Origin: Bacteroidota bacterium
Lineage (GTDB): Bacteria; Bacteroidota; Bacteroidia; Flavobacteriales; Flavobacteriaceae
Direction of reading: 5' to 3'
Assembly: GCA_004356305.1 (NCBI GenBank)
Contig: SMXJ01000159.1
Span: forward strand, 1 to 18,746
Length of the DNA stretch: 18,746 nucleotides
Below are positions 1-8,157 of the stretch, in pieces. The translations under genes and the position numbers were made by a program. How positions within the stretch are numbered: position 1 is the stretch's first letter; each line of letters opens with the position of its first letter. The notes under the pieces are model-generated. The model was given only the letters and a program-made list of their open reading frames with translations. It ran no database searches and was not told the DNA's origin.

Positions 1-623
1 CCGATATAGACCACTTATATAGAGAGGATCAAATATATGCCGGAATAACCTATAATTTGTTAACTAGTGTTCCCAGTAATGTTAATTTAAAAGGCGTTTC
101 CGGAGGAATACACTTTGGGTTTTTGCGGGATATGCCGATCAACGACAAAAGAAATTTTGCCATTGCCTTAGGCGCGGGATTGGCCTTTGATCGATATGGA
201 CAAAATCTTTTTATTGGAGAAGATGCCGATGAGAATACTATTTTTAGCGTGTTAGATTCTAGTACCGACTTCAGCATAAATCGTTTAAATACAGCAACTA
301 TCGAAGCTCCCCTGGAAATTCGATGGAGAAATTCAACTCCCACGGTCTATAAGTTTTGGCGTATTTATTGCGGAGTACGCGTAGGATACACTTACTGGTA
401 TCGTTCTTACTTTAAACAACCCAATAATGAAGTCTCACAGACCGATATCCCTGAATTTGACAGATTTCGTCTTGCGGCTACATTGAGCTTTGGTTATAGC
501 ACCTTCAATTTCTACGCTAATTACAGCATCAATCCTTTCTTTAAAAATGCTATCCTAACCGATACGAACGAGTCCGTGGACTTTAGACCGTTAAAGCTAG
601 GAGTGATCTTCTATATTCTATAA
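1..623 (+). CDS. porT: PorT-like outer-membrane beta-barrel protein (5' end missing)
   Basis: The reading frame is open from base 3 to the TAA at 621-623, so the N-terminus and signal peptide lie outside the window; about 206 residues are visible. Alternating hydrophobic and aromatic strands ending in a C-terminal aromatic segment (GVIFYIL) fit a small outer-membrane barrel of the OMP_b-brl_2/PorT type. The segments GGIHFGFLRDMPIN, FWRIYCGVRVGY and FKQPNNEVSQTDIPEF resemble, from memory, flavobacterial PorT. PorT (SprT in gliding species) is needed for type IX secretion of gliding and surface proteins, although its exact part is not well defined. The stop overlaps the 3' end of the convergent PAP2-like gene by 6 nt. 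The barrel call is firm; the PorT call is likely but rests on remembered family resemblance, and a generic porin-family protein is the alternative. Confidence 0.65.
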   Translation, partial: DIDHLYREDQIYAGITYNLLTSVPSNVNLKGVSGGIHFGFLRDMPINDKRNFAIALGAGLAFDRYGQNLFIGEDADENTIFSVLDSSTDFSINRLNTATIEAPLEIRWRNSTPTVYKFWRIYCGVRVGYTYWYRSYFKQPNNEVSQTDIPEFDRFRLAATLSFGYSTFNFYANYSINPFFKNAILTDTNESVDFRPLKLGVIFYIL

Positions 624-1223
624 CCAGAAGTTAAGCATTAAAAATTGTGGTATTAAGCCGACAAAGAAACCTAAGATCAGCTCTGGGTAGGTATGGGAAT
701 TGGTGTGTAGCCTTGAAGACGCCACCCATCCGTTTGCCAGTGCGACCAACCCGATCCAAACCAACATATTCACCTTAAAATGTACCGACAGCGCTATGAT
801 AAACATAGTAACTCCGGCAATACCCATTTGGTGTAGACTTACTTTTACTTTGAAAATAACCAGTAATAATGCCGAAATAGTAGAAAATAAAACCCCTACG
901 AAGAAAAAATACATTTCCGGACTATCGTAAGGATCAAAGACCATTTTGATGATGAGCAATAACAGGAGACATTGTAACATTAATGGGATCTTACGCTCTT
1001 TGACATCACGCAATTCAAGTGAGGATATCCAACCCATATTTTTCAATAATATAAACAGGACAATAGGTACAACAAGAGTAATTATAACGATCGCGAAAAG
1101 CTTTGCCCGTATGATCTCGGAATCAATAAACCTGGGAGTGATAACAAAATATATCAACGCACCTAATAGTGGCATCAAAAGTGGGTGAAGTAAATAAGCA
1201 CCGATACGAAGGAAGTGTTTCAT
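618..1223 (-). CDS. Multi-pass inner-membrane protein, degenerate PAP2 (phosphatidic acid phosphatase) type
   Basis: This 201-residue protein is very hydrophobic, with about six membrane segments (roughly residues 12-30, 43-61, 80-94, 104-124, 134-148 and 152-168). The spacing of polar residues recalls the three PAP2 phosphatase motifs: basic KERKIP at 75-80, VSLHQMG around His131 in the place of PSGH, and SRLHTNSH at 170-177 in the place of SRxxxxxH. The normal PSGH glycine and serine arrangement is altered, so activity on lipid phosphates is uncertain. Its ATG shares one base with the rpoN stop (TAATG at 1221-1225), which argues for translational coupling with the sigma factor. At its other end it overlaps the convergent PorT-like gene by 6 nt, and no terminator is visible. 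A plain conserved membrane protein of unknown function is the alternative. Confidence 0.6.
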   Translation of the reverse strand: MKHFLRIGAYLLHPLLMPLLGALIYFVITPRFIDSEIIRAKLFAIVIITLVVPIVLFILLKNMGWISSLELRDVKERKIPLMLQCLLLLLIIKMVFDPYDSPEMYFFFVGVLFSTISALLLVIFKVKVSLHQMGIAGVTMFIIALSVHFKVNMLVWIGLVALANGWVASSRLHTNSHTYPELILGFFVGLIPQFLMLNFWL

Positions 1224-2683
1224 TAAATTTTTTTTCGAAGTCTCGCAACAGGTAGATCGAGTTGTTCTCTGTATTTCGCAATAGTGCGTCGTGCAATGGG
1301 GTAGCCTTTATCTTTCAGCATCTTAGCGAGTTTATCATCTGTCAAGGGTTTCTTTTTATCTTCTTCTGAAATGGTGATCTCGAGTATCTTCTTGATCTCC
1401 TTGGTAGAAACGTCTTCACCGTGAATATTCTTCATAGACTCACTGAAGAACTCTTTGATCAATTTCGTTCCATAGGGGGTATCTACATATTTGCTGTTGG
1501 CAACCCGGGACACTGTTGAAACATCCATATTGATCTTATCCGCGATATTCTTTAGGATCATGGGTTTCAACTTACGTTCATCACCACTTAAAAAATACTC
1601 CTTTTGATGATGCATAATGGCATTCATCGTCACGAATAAGGTTTGTTGCCGTTGTTTTATCGCATCGATAAACCACTTTGCAGCATCCAATTTTTGTTTG
1701 ATAAAAAGGACGGCATCTTTTTGTGATTTCGACTTTTCCTTGGAATCCTTATAACCCTTAAGCATATTAGTGTATTCACGGGATACATGAAGCTCAGGGG
1801 CGTTTCTTCCATTGAGGGTAAGCTCCAATTCATTCTCCACAATTTTAATTGCAAAATCTGGAACAACATGCTCGATCAAACGAGGATTACCGGCATATGT
1901 ACCGCCGGGTTTGGGGTTAAGACATTCAATTTCATGAATGGCCTCCCGTAATTCATCTTCTGAAATGTCAAACTTGGACAATAATTTCTTATAATGCTTC
2001 TTCGTAAAATGGTCAAATGCGTCTTCGATTATTTGAGTCGCCAGCACCAATGAGTCACTATGGCTCTTACGTCTTAACTGAAGTAACAAACACTCCTGAA
2101 GATCTCTGGCGGCCACGCCAGCAGGATCAAATTCTTGAACGATCTCCAAGATTTTACTAATTTTTTCTTCGGAAGTATAGATGTTTTGAGTAAAAGCCAG
2201 ATCATCTACAATATCTTGAATATCCCGCCGTATATACCCACTTTCATCAACACTACCCACAAGGAATTTCGCGATCTCAAGTTCTTCATCATCAAGGCGA
2301 TATGTATTCAACTGTTGTTGTAAGTATTGAATAAATGATATACCGGATGCGTAAGGGGTTTGCTTGTCTTCGTCGTCCACGCTGTAATTATTGGCAGAGA
2401 GCTTATAATCCGGGATTTCATCATCACTTAAGTAATCGTCCACGTTGATATCGGTTTCAATAACTTCATTACCTTCATCATAGTCGTCAAATTCTTCATT
2501 GTTAAACTCGTCATCAGGATTATCCTCTTCATCATTACCGGTATCCAATGCCGGATTCTCCTCTAACTCTTCTGAAATACGCTGCTCAAAGGCCAGTGTT
2601 GGCAATTGTATCAACTTCATCAATTGAATTTGCTGAGGTGATAACTTCTGTGATAATTTAAAATTTAACTGTTGTTTTAACAT
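1223..2683 (-). CDS. rpoN: RNA polymerase sigma-54 factor
   Basis: RpoN is the alternative sigma factor that recognises -24/-12 promoters and needs an AAA+ enhancer-binding activator. The start chosen here is the ATG at 2683, giving 486 residues and the usual N-terminus MLKQQLNFKLSQKLSPQQ; a TTG six codons upstream is less likely. Glutamine- and leucine-rich region I covers about 1-46. Region II (about 48-95) is strongly acidic. The core-binding domain follows, then a helix-turn-helix around MDVSTVSRVANSKY. The diagnostic RpoN box ARRTIAKYR is at 464-472 with a short tail. The gene follows asnS after a 158-nt gap that contains a terminator-like hairpin, so it may have its own promoter; I found no clear TAnnTTTG box there. 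It overlaps the PAP2-like gene by one base. No activator gene lies in the window. Confidence 0.97.
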   Translation of the reverse strand: MLKQQLNFKLSQKLSPQQIQLMKLIQLPTLAFEQRISEELEENPALDTGNDEEDNPDDEFNNEEFDDYDEGNEVIETDINVDDYLSDDEIPDYKLSANNYSVDDEDKQTPYASGISFIQYLQQQLNTYRLDDEELEIAKFLVGSVDESGYIRRDIQDIVDDLAFTQNIYTSEEKISKILEIVQEFDPAGVAARDLQECLLLQLRRKSHSDSLVLATQIIEDAFDHFTKKHYKKLLSKFDISEDELREAIHEIECLNPKPGGTYAGNPRLIEHVVPDFAIKIVENELELTLNGRNAPELHVSREYTNMLKGYKDSKEKSKSQKDAVLFIKQKLDAAKWFIDAIKQRQQTLFVTMNAIMHHQKEYFLSGDERKLKPMILKNIADKINMDVSTVSRVANSKYVDTPYGTKLIKEFFSESMKNIHGEDVSTKEIKKILEITISEEDKKKPLTDDKLAKMLKDKGYPIARRTIAKYREQLDLPVARLRKKI

Positions 2684-2790
2684 GAAACAATTTCTTGTCA
2701 ATAAAATTAAAAAAAACTAGCTATATATAAGAATCAGCGGTTAGTTTTAATAAAAGCTTGTGAAATTAAGACTGAGGTACGAGGAGAGTG

Positions 2791-2826
2791 TAAAAAAGGT
2801 AAAGACCCTGACTCAATTCGGTCTTT
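2791..2826 (-). terminator. Rho-independent terminator after asnS
   Basis: On the minus strand AAAGACC (2826-2820) pairs with GGTCTTT (2807-2801) across a 12-nt loop, followed by ACC and a run of six T residues (2797-2792). It lies 16 nt beyond the asnS stop, in the position expected for an asnS terminator. The A/T-rich 7-bp stem and the 3-nt gap before the T run make it moderate rather than strong, so some read-through into rpoN is plausible. Confidence 0.65.
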
Positions 2827-2841
2827 CCACATTACATCTTT

Positions 2842-4284
2842 TTAAAATTCAGCGTTCCCGGGCGTACGCGGATAAGGAATCACATCGCGTATATTGCCCA
2901 TTCCTGTGACAAATTGAACCAATCTTTCAAATCCAAGGCCAAAACCGCTGTGTACACAAGTGCCAAACTTACGCAGGTCCAGGTACCAGTATAATTCTTC
3001 TTTAGGTATGCCCATAGTTTCCATTTTCGATTTTAGCACTTCATAGCGCTCTTCACGTTGAGATCCTCCTACAATTTCTCCTATTCCCGGAAAGAGTACA
3101 TCCATGGCGCGTACCGTCTTTTCATCATCGTTCAAACGCATGTAAAATGCCTTAATTTTAGCCGGATAATCAAAGAGAATAACAGGACATTTAAAGTGTT
3201 TCTCTACCAAATAACGCTCATGTTCGCTCTGCAAATCGATTCCCCATTCTTCGATAAGATATTTGAATTTTTTTTTCTTATTGGGTTTTGAGTTCTTCAG
3301 AATATCAATCGCTGCTGTGTAACTCACCCGTTCAAAATCATTATCGATCACGAAATGAAGTTTTTCACTTAAGGTCATCTCACTTCGTTCTGACTGCGGC
3401 TTGCTTTTTTCTTCCTGAAGCAATCTATTTTCCAAAAACTCAATATCGTCTTGACAGTTATCCAATGCGTATTGTATAATATATTTTATAAAATCCTCGG
3501 CAAGATCCATATTGTCTGTCAAATCGTTGAATGCCACTTCGGGCTCTATCATCCAAAATTCGGCCAAGTGGCGCGAAGTATTGGAATTTTCGGCTCTAAA
3601 AGTGGGTCCAAATGTATATACTTTTCCCAGTCCCATCGCGTAAGTTTCGGCTTCTAATTGTCCGCTTACGGTGAGGTTTGTTTCTTTTGCGAAGAAATCT
3701 TCCTTATAGTTTACATTTTCGTCTTCATCAAGGGGCGGATTTTTCGGATCCAAAATACTCACACGAAACATTTCCCCGGCACCTTCAGCATCACTACCGG
3801 TTACTATAGGGGTATGCATATGGTAAAAACCATTTTTCTGAAAATATTCATGCACAGCGAAAGACAGATTAGAACGCAATCGCATCACCGCGCCAAAGGT
3901 ATTGGTGCGTATGCGTAAATGCGCCTGTTCTCTCAGTTTTTCCAGGCTGTGACGTTTGGGAGAAAGAATTGTTAGTTTTACCTCTTCGGGATTTGCCTCA
4001 CCAAGGACCTCAATATTAGAGACCTGAATTTCTACATTTTGTCCTTCTCCACGGCTTTTTACCAAAGTGCCTTCTACTTTGACGGCTGCGCCCACAGTAA
4101 TCTTTTTCAGTGTTTCTTCTTCAAAATTTTCAAAATCGATAACACACTGTATATTTTTAATAGTCGAGCCATCATTCAAAGCGATAAAGCGATTACTTCT
4201 GAATGCACGTACCCATCCCGAAACCGAAACAGGCTTCGATGACGGTTGACTTTTTAATAATTTTAGTATTTCCTTTTGTTGCAT
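2842..4284 (-). CDS. asnS: Asparagine--tRNA ligase (AsnRS)
   Basis: This class IIb aminoacyl-tRNA synthetase charges tRNA-Asn with asparagine using ATP in the cytoplasm. The 480-residue protein starts at ATG 4284. An OB-fold anticodon-binding domain covers about 1-110 (VSGWVRAFRSNRFIALNDGS). The catalytic core follows: TPIVTGSDAEGAGEMF near 158-173, motif 2 TFRAENSNTSRH at 228-239, and motif 3 GFGLGFERL at 447-455 with the ATP-binding arginine. The segment between about 176 and 205, rich in acidic residues and proline, is an insertion of the kind found in the longer AsnRS forms. It is 50 nt downstream of the MMPL permease. A TATCTTTA element at 4311-4304 resembles a -7 box, but no -33 element stands at normal spacing, so co-transcription with the permease is possible. 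A terminator-like hairpin follows at 2826-2791. Confidence 0.97.
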   Translation of the reverse strand: MQQKEILKLLKSQPSSKPVSVSGWVRAFRSNRFIALNDGSTIKNIQCVIDFENFEEETLKKITVGAAVKVEGTLVKSRGEGQNVEIQVSNIEVLGEANPEEVKLTILSPKRHSLEKLREQAHLRIRTNTFGAVMRLRSNLSFAVHEYFQKNGFYHMHTPIVTGSDAEGAGEMFRVSILDPKNPPLDEDENVNYKEDFFAKETNLTVSGQLEAETYAMGLGKVYTFGPTFRAENSNTSRHLAEFWMIEPEVAFNDLTDNMDLAEDFIKYIIQYALDNCQDDIEFLENRLLQEEKSKPQSERSEMTLSEKLHFVIDNDFERVSYTAAIDILKNSKPNKKKKFKYLIEEWGIDLQSEHERYLVEKHFKCPVILFDYPAKIKAFYMRLNDDEKTVRAMDVLFPGIGEIVGGSQREERYEVLKSKMETMGIPKEELYWYLDLRKFGTCVHSGFGLGFERLVQFVTGMGNIRDVIPYPRTPGNAEF

Positions 4285-4334
4285 GCTTCGAAAATTGAAG
4301 GGATAAAGATACTTTTTTTAATTCTCAATTTTAA

Positions 4335-6743
4335 TTACTCTTCCTGCGAATCTTCTACGGTGTCCGCGTCTTCAGAAGGAATGATCTCAAAGGCCGGTTT
4401 TTTGAATGTTTGCTGATTGGCTATGCTTCTCTCCAATGATAATAACAGGGAAGGTAGTAATAATAGGTTTGCCAACATAGCGAACAAAAGAGTAGCAGAA
4501 ACCAGTGCGCCTAAGGCAACAGTGCCACCAAAACTTGAAATAGTAAACACCGAAAAACCAAAAAACAATACTACGGAAGTATAGAACATACTCACCCCGG
4601 TTTCTTTCAGAGCGGCGTATACAGATCGCTTGATCTTCCAGTTATTCGACAATAATTCCTGCCTGTACTTGGCCAAAAAGTGAATGGTATCATCTACCGA
4701 TATCCCAAATGCAATACTGAACACTAAAATTGTGGAGGGTTTGATCGGTACGCCCAAAAAACCCATTAATCCCGCGGTGATCAAAAGCGGTAATAGATTT
4801 GGGATCAGGGAGACCAGTATCATTTTCACATTGCGAAACATCCAGGCCATAAAGATCGCGATCAATAAAATGGCCAATGAAAGTGATAGTATCAAATTGT
4901 TGACCAAATATTTGGTTCCTTTTTCAAAGATAAATGCTTTTCCGGTAAGAATTACGTTATAGCGATCTGCCGGAAATATCTTCGCAATTTTTGCCCGTAG
5001 ATCTTCTTCAATACGATCAAAACGATTGGTTTGAGTATCTTTCATATAGGAAGTAATACGCGCGTACTGCCCCGTGGAATCTACGTAACTCGATAATAAA
5101 CCAATGCTGTTGACACTACTTTTTGCATAGGAGAGTATAAAGGTCTGCTCCTGGGAATTTGGAAGTTGATAATACTCGGGGTTATTGTTGTAGTACGCTT
5201 GTTTTGAATACTTCACCAGTTCCACCACAGAAATCGATTTGGACAGTTCAGGAATTTCTTCGATGTATTCCTGCAGCTCATTCATGCGTTTGAGTGTGGC
5301 GAGTTTCATCACTCCTTTCTTCCGCTTGGTATCTATCAGAATTTCTAGTGGCATAATACCTTCATATTCTTTTTCGAAGAACTTAATATCACCAAAGAAA
5401 TCGGCATTCTGTGGCATATCTTCGATTAAACTCCCCGATAATTTAATATTATATATCCCAATAATACTGGCACACAACAGCAAAATAGTAATGGCGTAAA
5501 TTGCAATGCGGTGGTCTCTTACCATTCGTACCATCCAGCTTATAAAACTCCCGATCCATCTTTTGTTCAAGTGTTTCAGATGTTTGTATTTGGGCACGGG
5601 CATGAAGCTATATATGATGGGGATTATAAACAAACTCAACAGGAATATTCCTATAATATTGATGGATGCAACGAGCCCAAATTCCTTCAATAATTTACTG
5701 TTGGTCAAAATAAAGGCAGCGAACCCGGAGGCGGTGGTCAAGTTGGTCATCAAGGTGGCATTCCCAACTTTTGTGATTACGCGCTGCAGTGATTTCGCCT
5801 GATTTCCATGTAGTTGAATTTCTTGTTGGTATTTGTTGATCAAGAAAATACAATTGGGAATCCCAATTACAATTATCAAAGGAGGGATCAAGGCAGTAAG
5901 AACCGTAATCTCATAATGCAATAATCCTAAAATACCAAAGGCCCACATCACACCTATGATTACCGTTACCATTGAAATTAGGGTTGCCCGAAACGATCGA
6001 AAAAAGAAGAAAAAGATAAGGGAAGTAACCAATAACGCTGCACCGATGAACATACCGATCTCATCAATGATGTTCTGAGAGTTGAGTGTGCGTATATACG
6101 GCATTCCGGAGGTGTAGACATTTACCTTTGTTTTCTCCTCAAAATCTTCGATCAGAGGAATGAGGTCGTTAACGATAAAATCTCTTCTGGCCGCTGTGTT
6201 TACAATTTCTTTTTTAAGATAGATCGCCGTTCTAACCGATTGCTTGTTGGGACTATATACCAAGCCTTCGTAAAAGGGAAGATTATAAAAGAGTTCGTAT
6301 TTATAACGATCCAGTTTTTTTTGATCCAGTACGGAATCTTGTATGAATGGAACCAGGTCGAAAGCTGCCGAGTCTTCACGTTTTTGTAGTTTCTTAAGGT
6401 TTCCGATGGATAGGGTAATATCGACTTCGTTATAAGTGCCGATTTTGGCTGAAAGTTGTGACCAGGCATTAAATATTTTGGGCTGAAATAGGCTGCTGTC
6501 TTTTACGCCAAGGATAATGAGATTGCCTTCTTCCCCGAATATGTCCAGGAATTGAAGATATTCCTTGTTAAATTTGTGATCGTCCGGCAAGAGGTTGGCT
6601 TCAGTATAGGTAAAGCGCATATGTTTCCATTGCATAGCCATAAAGACCGTCATAGCCACGACGGCAATGATAATAAGTACTCTATTCCGAAGAATAAAAC
6701 GTGCAACCGCACTCCAAAAACCTATACTAAAAAGCTTATTCAC
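4335..6743 (-). CDS. MMPL/RND-superfamily membrane transporter (orphan permease)
   Basis: The 802-residue protein begins with GTG at 6743; no ATG is close by. It shows the RND two-repeat plan: a first membrane helix at about 22-38, a large external loop to 228, helices at about 229-248, 254-276, 280-303, 335-347 and 358-381, then a second repeat with a helix near 412-432, a loop to 614 and helices at about 615-635, 641-664, 668-690, 715-735 and 743-770, with an acidic tail (DADTVEDSQEE). The second repeat has GISVDDTIHFLAKYRQE (680-696), the acidic helix of MMPL proteins that relays protons; the matching place in the first repeat (GIPNCIFLINKYQQE, 294-308) lacks the acids. MMPL proteins export lipids or hydrophobic compounds; the substrate cannot be read here. 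No periplasmic adaptor or outer-membrane channel gene is adjacent, as is normal for MMPL rather than AcrB-like pumps. Confidence 0.85.
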   Translation of the reverse strand: MNKLFSIGFWSAVARFILRNRVLIIIAVVAMTVFMAMQWKHMRFTYTEANLLPDDHKFNKEYLQFLDIFGEEGNLIILGVKDSSLFQPKIFNAWSQLSAKIGTYNEVDITLSIGNLKKLQKREDSAAFDLVPFIQDSVLDQKKLDRYKYELFYNLPFYEGLVYSPNKQSVRTAIYLKKEIVNTAARRDFIVNDLIPLIEDFEEKTKVNVYTSGMPYIRTLNSQNIIDEIGMFIGAALLVTSLIFFFFFRSFRATLISMVTVIIGVMWAFGILGLLHYEITVLTALIPPLIIVIGIPNCIFLINKYQQEIQLHGNQAKSLQRVITKVGNATLMTNLTTASGFAAFILTNSKLLKEFGLVASINIIGIFLLSLFIIPIIYSFMPVPKYKHLKHLNKRWIGSFISWMVRMVRDHRIAIYAITILLLCASIIGIYNIKLSGSLIEDMPQNADFFGDIKFFEKEYEGIMPLEILIDTKRKKGVMKLATLKRMNELQEYIEEIPELSKSISVVELVKYSKQAYYNNNPEYYQLPNSQEQTFILSYAKSSVNSIGLLSSYVDSTGQYARITSYMKDTQTNRFDRIEEDLRAKIAKIFPADRYNVILTGKAFIFEKGTKYLVNNLILSLSLAILLIAIFMAWMFRNVKMILVSLIPNLLPLLITAGLMGFLGVPIKPSTILVFSIAFGISVDDTIHFLAKYRQELLSNNWKIKRSVYAALKETGVSMFYTSVVLFFGFSVFTISSFGGTVALGALVSATLLFAMLANLLLLPSLLLSLERSIANQQTFKKPAFEIIPSEDADTVEDSQEE

Positions 6744-6765
6744 ACCACTTCACTTAAAAGTCGGG

Positions 6766-6773
6766 CAAAGGTA
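6766..6773 (-). promoter_or_regulatory. Candidate -7 promoter box for the MMPL permease
   Basis: TACCTTTG on the minus strand matches the Bacteroidetes -7 consensus TAnnTTTG and lies 22 nt upstream of the GTG start, in the 64-nt gap after the DUF5686 gene. No TTG or TTTG stands 17-23 nt further upstream, so the promoter is incomplete as read and the call is tentative. Confidence 0.4.
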
Positions 6774-6807
6774 TTAAAATACATACTATTGAGTACGCTG
6801 TAACTTG

Positions 6808-8078
6808 TTATATTTTTAGTTTGAATGTAAATTTAAAGGAAATATTGTCTTCAAAATCGGGCAGGTAGTAGAATCCATAACGATAGGCTACACTTAACCC
6901 GAAACCAAAAAGGATCCTGTTGAGTTCAAGTCCGGTTTCAGAATAAAATTCATCCAGAGTGTTGAAATCAACTCCCAGGTGGTCTTCGGGGTTTTTTAAA
7001 TCTCCCCATGCATGGCGTGTGATAAAAACAAGTTCGGGCTGAAACTTCCTCGAAAAATAGAATCGACGCAAGCTGTGTTTTACCTGTAATGTGGTCAACT
7101 TGTCTGAAAAAAATTCTCCAAAATACATGGTTTCAAAACTGTGGATACCCGCCACCGAAAAACGCTGTAAATCTCATCTTTTGTCGGACTGTTAGGATAG
7201 GCATGAAACAAATGGGTGAGGGGGACATCTCCAAATGCGATGGCGCTCTCAAGTAAAAAATTTGTTGATGACAAATCGGTTCTTTTGATGTAATAATCCA
7301 ATTTTAAACCTAACTTGGTATAGGTAAAATCACTTTTGGCAACGTCTTTTATACCCTGTGTTAGCTGTACACTAATTTTAGGAAGGCCATCAAAATACTC
7401 GATACGTCCATCATCTGTTGTGATAAAGTTGGTTTGTGGACTAATACGACAGGATACTGTGACTTCGGTAATATGGTAGTTCTTATAAGCGATCCCGTCT
7501 TTTAGAAAATGATAATTTTCGATTTGATCGATCTTTGTTTGGGAAAATCGTATTTCAGACACTAATTTCTTGGAAAACTCATGTTGCAGCCCGGTTCTCC
7601 AGGTGCGATAGGTATAAAATTGGGTAACATTCAGAAGACGTGGCTCAAATACCGAATATACCCGGGCGTCTGTTAAATATTTAAAGGATCCTATTTCGTT
7701 AATATCATTGACGTAATATAAACTAAGCCAGGTTCTGGTCTTGGAATTTAACTTGATATTACCACCCAAACTGTATTTGTATTCTTCGTCCTTGATACCT
7801 CTCGCCACATAACCTCCCACTTTAAAATTTTTGAATAGACGTTCATTGGTAATCCCGCCAAAACCAATGCGAAATCCTTCGTAATTGTTATATTTTATAA
7901 AATATCGTAGATCCACATCGAAAAAACCTAAGGGATAATAACCTGTGACAAAAGGGCTTTCTTTTTTTTGAGCTGCGGAAGTTTTAGTGGAATCTTGGTT
8001 TACGGTAACAGGTTGTTGCGCAAAACAACTGAATGCTATCAAAGATAAGATCACGAAAAAAAGTACGCGTACGTGCAA
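6808..8078 (-). pseudogene. DUF5686-type outer-membrane barrel, split by a one-base frameshift and lacking the usual N-terminal half
   Basis: Two overlapping frames join into one protein of about 423 residues. The first runs from TTG 8078 and, if unshifted, ends at TGA 7095; the second continues from about 7160 to TAA 6808. The joined product has a signal peptide (VRVLFFVILSLIAFSCFAQQ), then DUF5686 hallmarks: GFFDVDLRYFIKYNNYEGFR (51-70), an even series of beta strands, and in the second frame HSFETMYFGEFFSDKL, a conserved stretch near the family's C-terminus. The frames meet at a run of five T residues (plus-strand A5 at 7158-7162); adding one T restores a continuous reading (IYSVFSVAGIHSFETM). 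The change could be real, or a sequencing or assembly error in a homopolymer. As I recall them, family members usually run to 800 residues or more, with a CarboxypepD_reg-like N-terminal domain that is missing here. No ATG start exists, and the frr terminator lies only 23 nt upstream. Function of the family is unknown. Confidence 0.75.
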
Positions 8079-8100
8079 CCGGAAGAGTTTGAGTTAAAGT

Positions 8101-8128
8101 TAAAAACTAAGCGGAAATCCGGCCGCTT
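8101..8128 (-). terminator. Rho-independent terminator of frr
   Basis: On the minus strand AAGCGG (8128-8123) pairs perfectly with CCGCTT (8114-8109) across an 8-nt loop, followed by AG and five T residues (8106-8102). It begins about 30 nt after the frr stop and closes the rplM-to-frr cluster. The DUF5686 reading frame starts 23 nt further downstream. Confidence 0.8.
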
Positions 8129-8157
8129 TGGTGCCTTTTGTTTAATGATACATAAAA

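Noticed and set aside
2684..2701. TTG start for rpoN six codons upstream of ATG 2683
   Set aside because: The ATG gives the usual MLKQQL-type N-terminus of sigma-54; the extra residues match nothing in the family.
6808..7155. Independent small protein of 115 residues starting with GTG
   Set aside because: It begins in the middle of a conserved DUF5686 stretch and continues that family's C-terminus, so it is the second half of the broken gene.
7150..7170. Programmed -1 ribosomal frameshifting at the DUF5686 junction
   Set aside because: The -1 direction is right and a T5 run is present, but the zero-frame codons GTT TTT slip to CGT TTT, which mismatches at the P site, and I saw no clear downstream stimulatory structure. 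A lost base is simpler.
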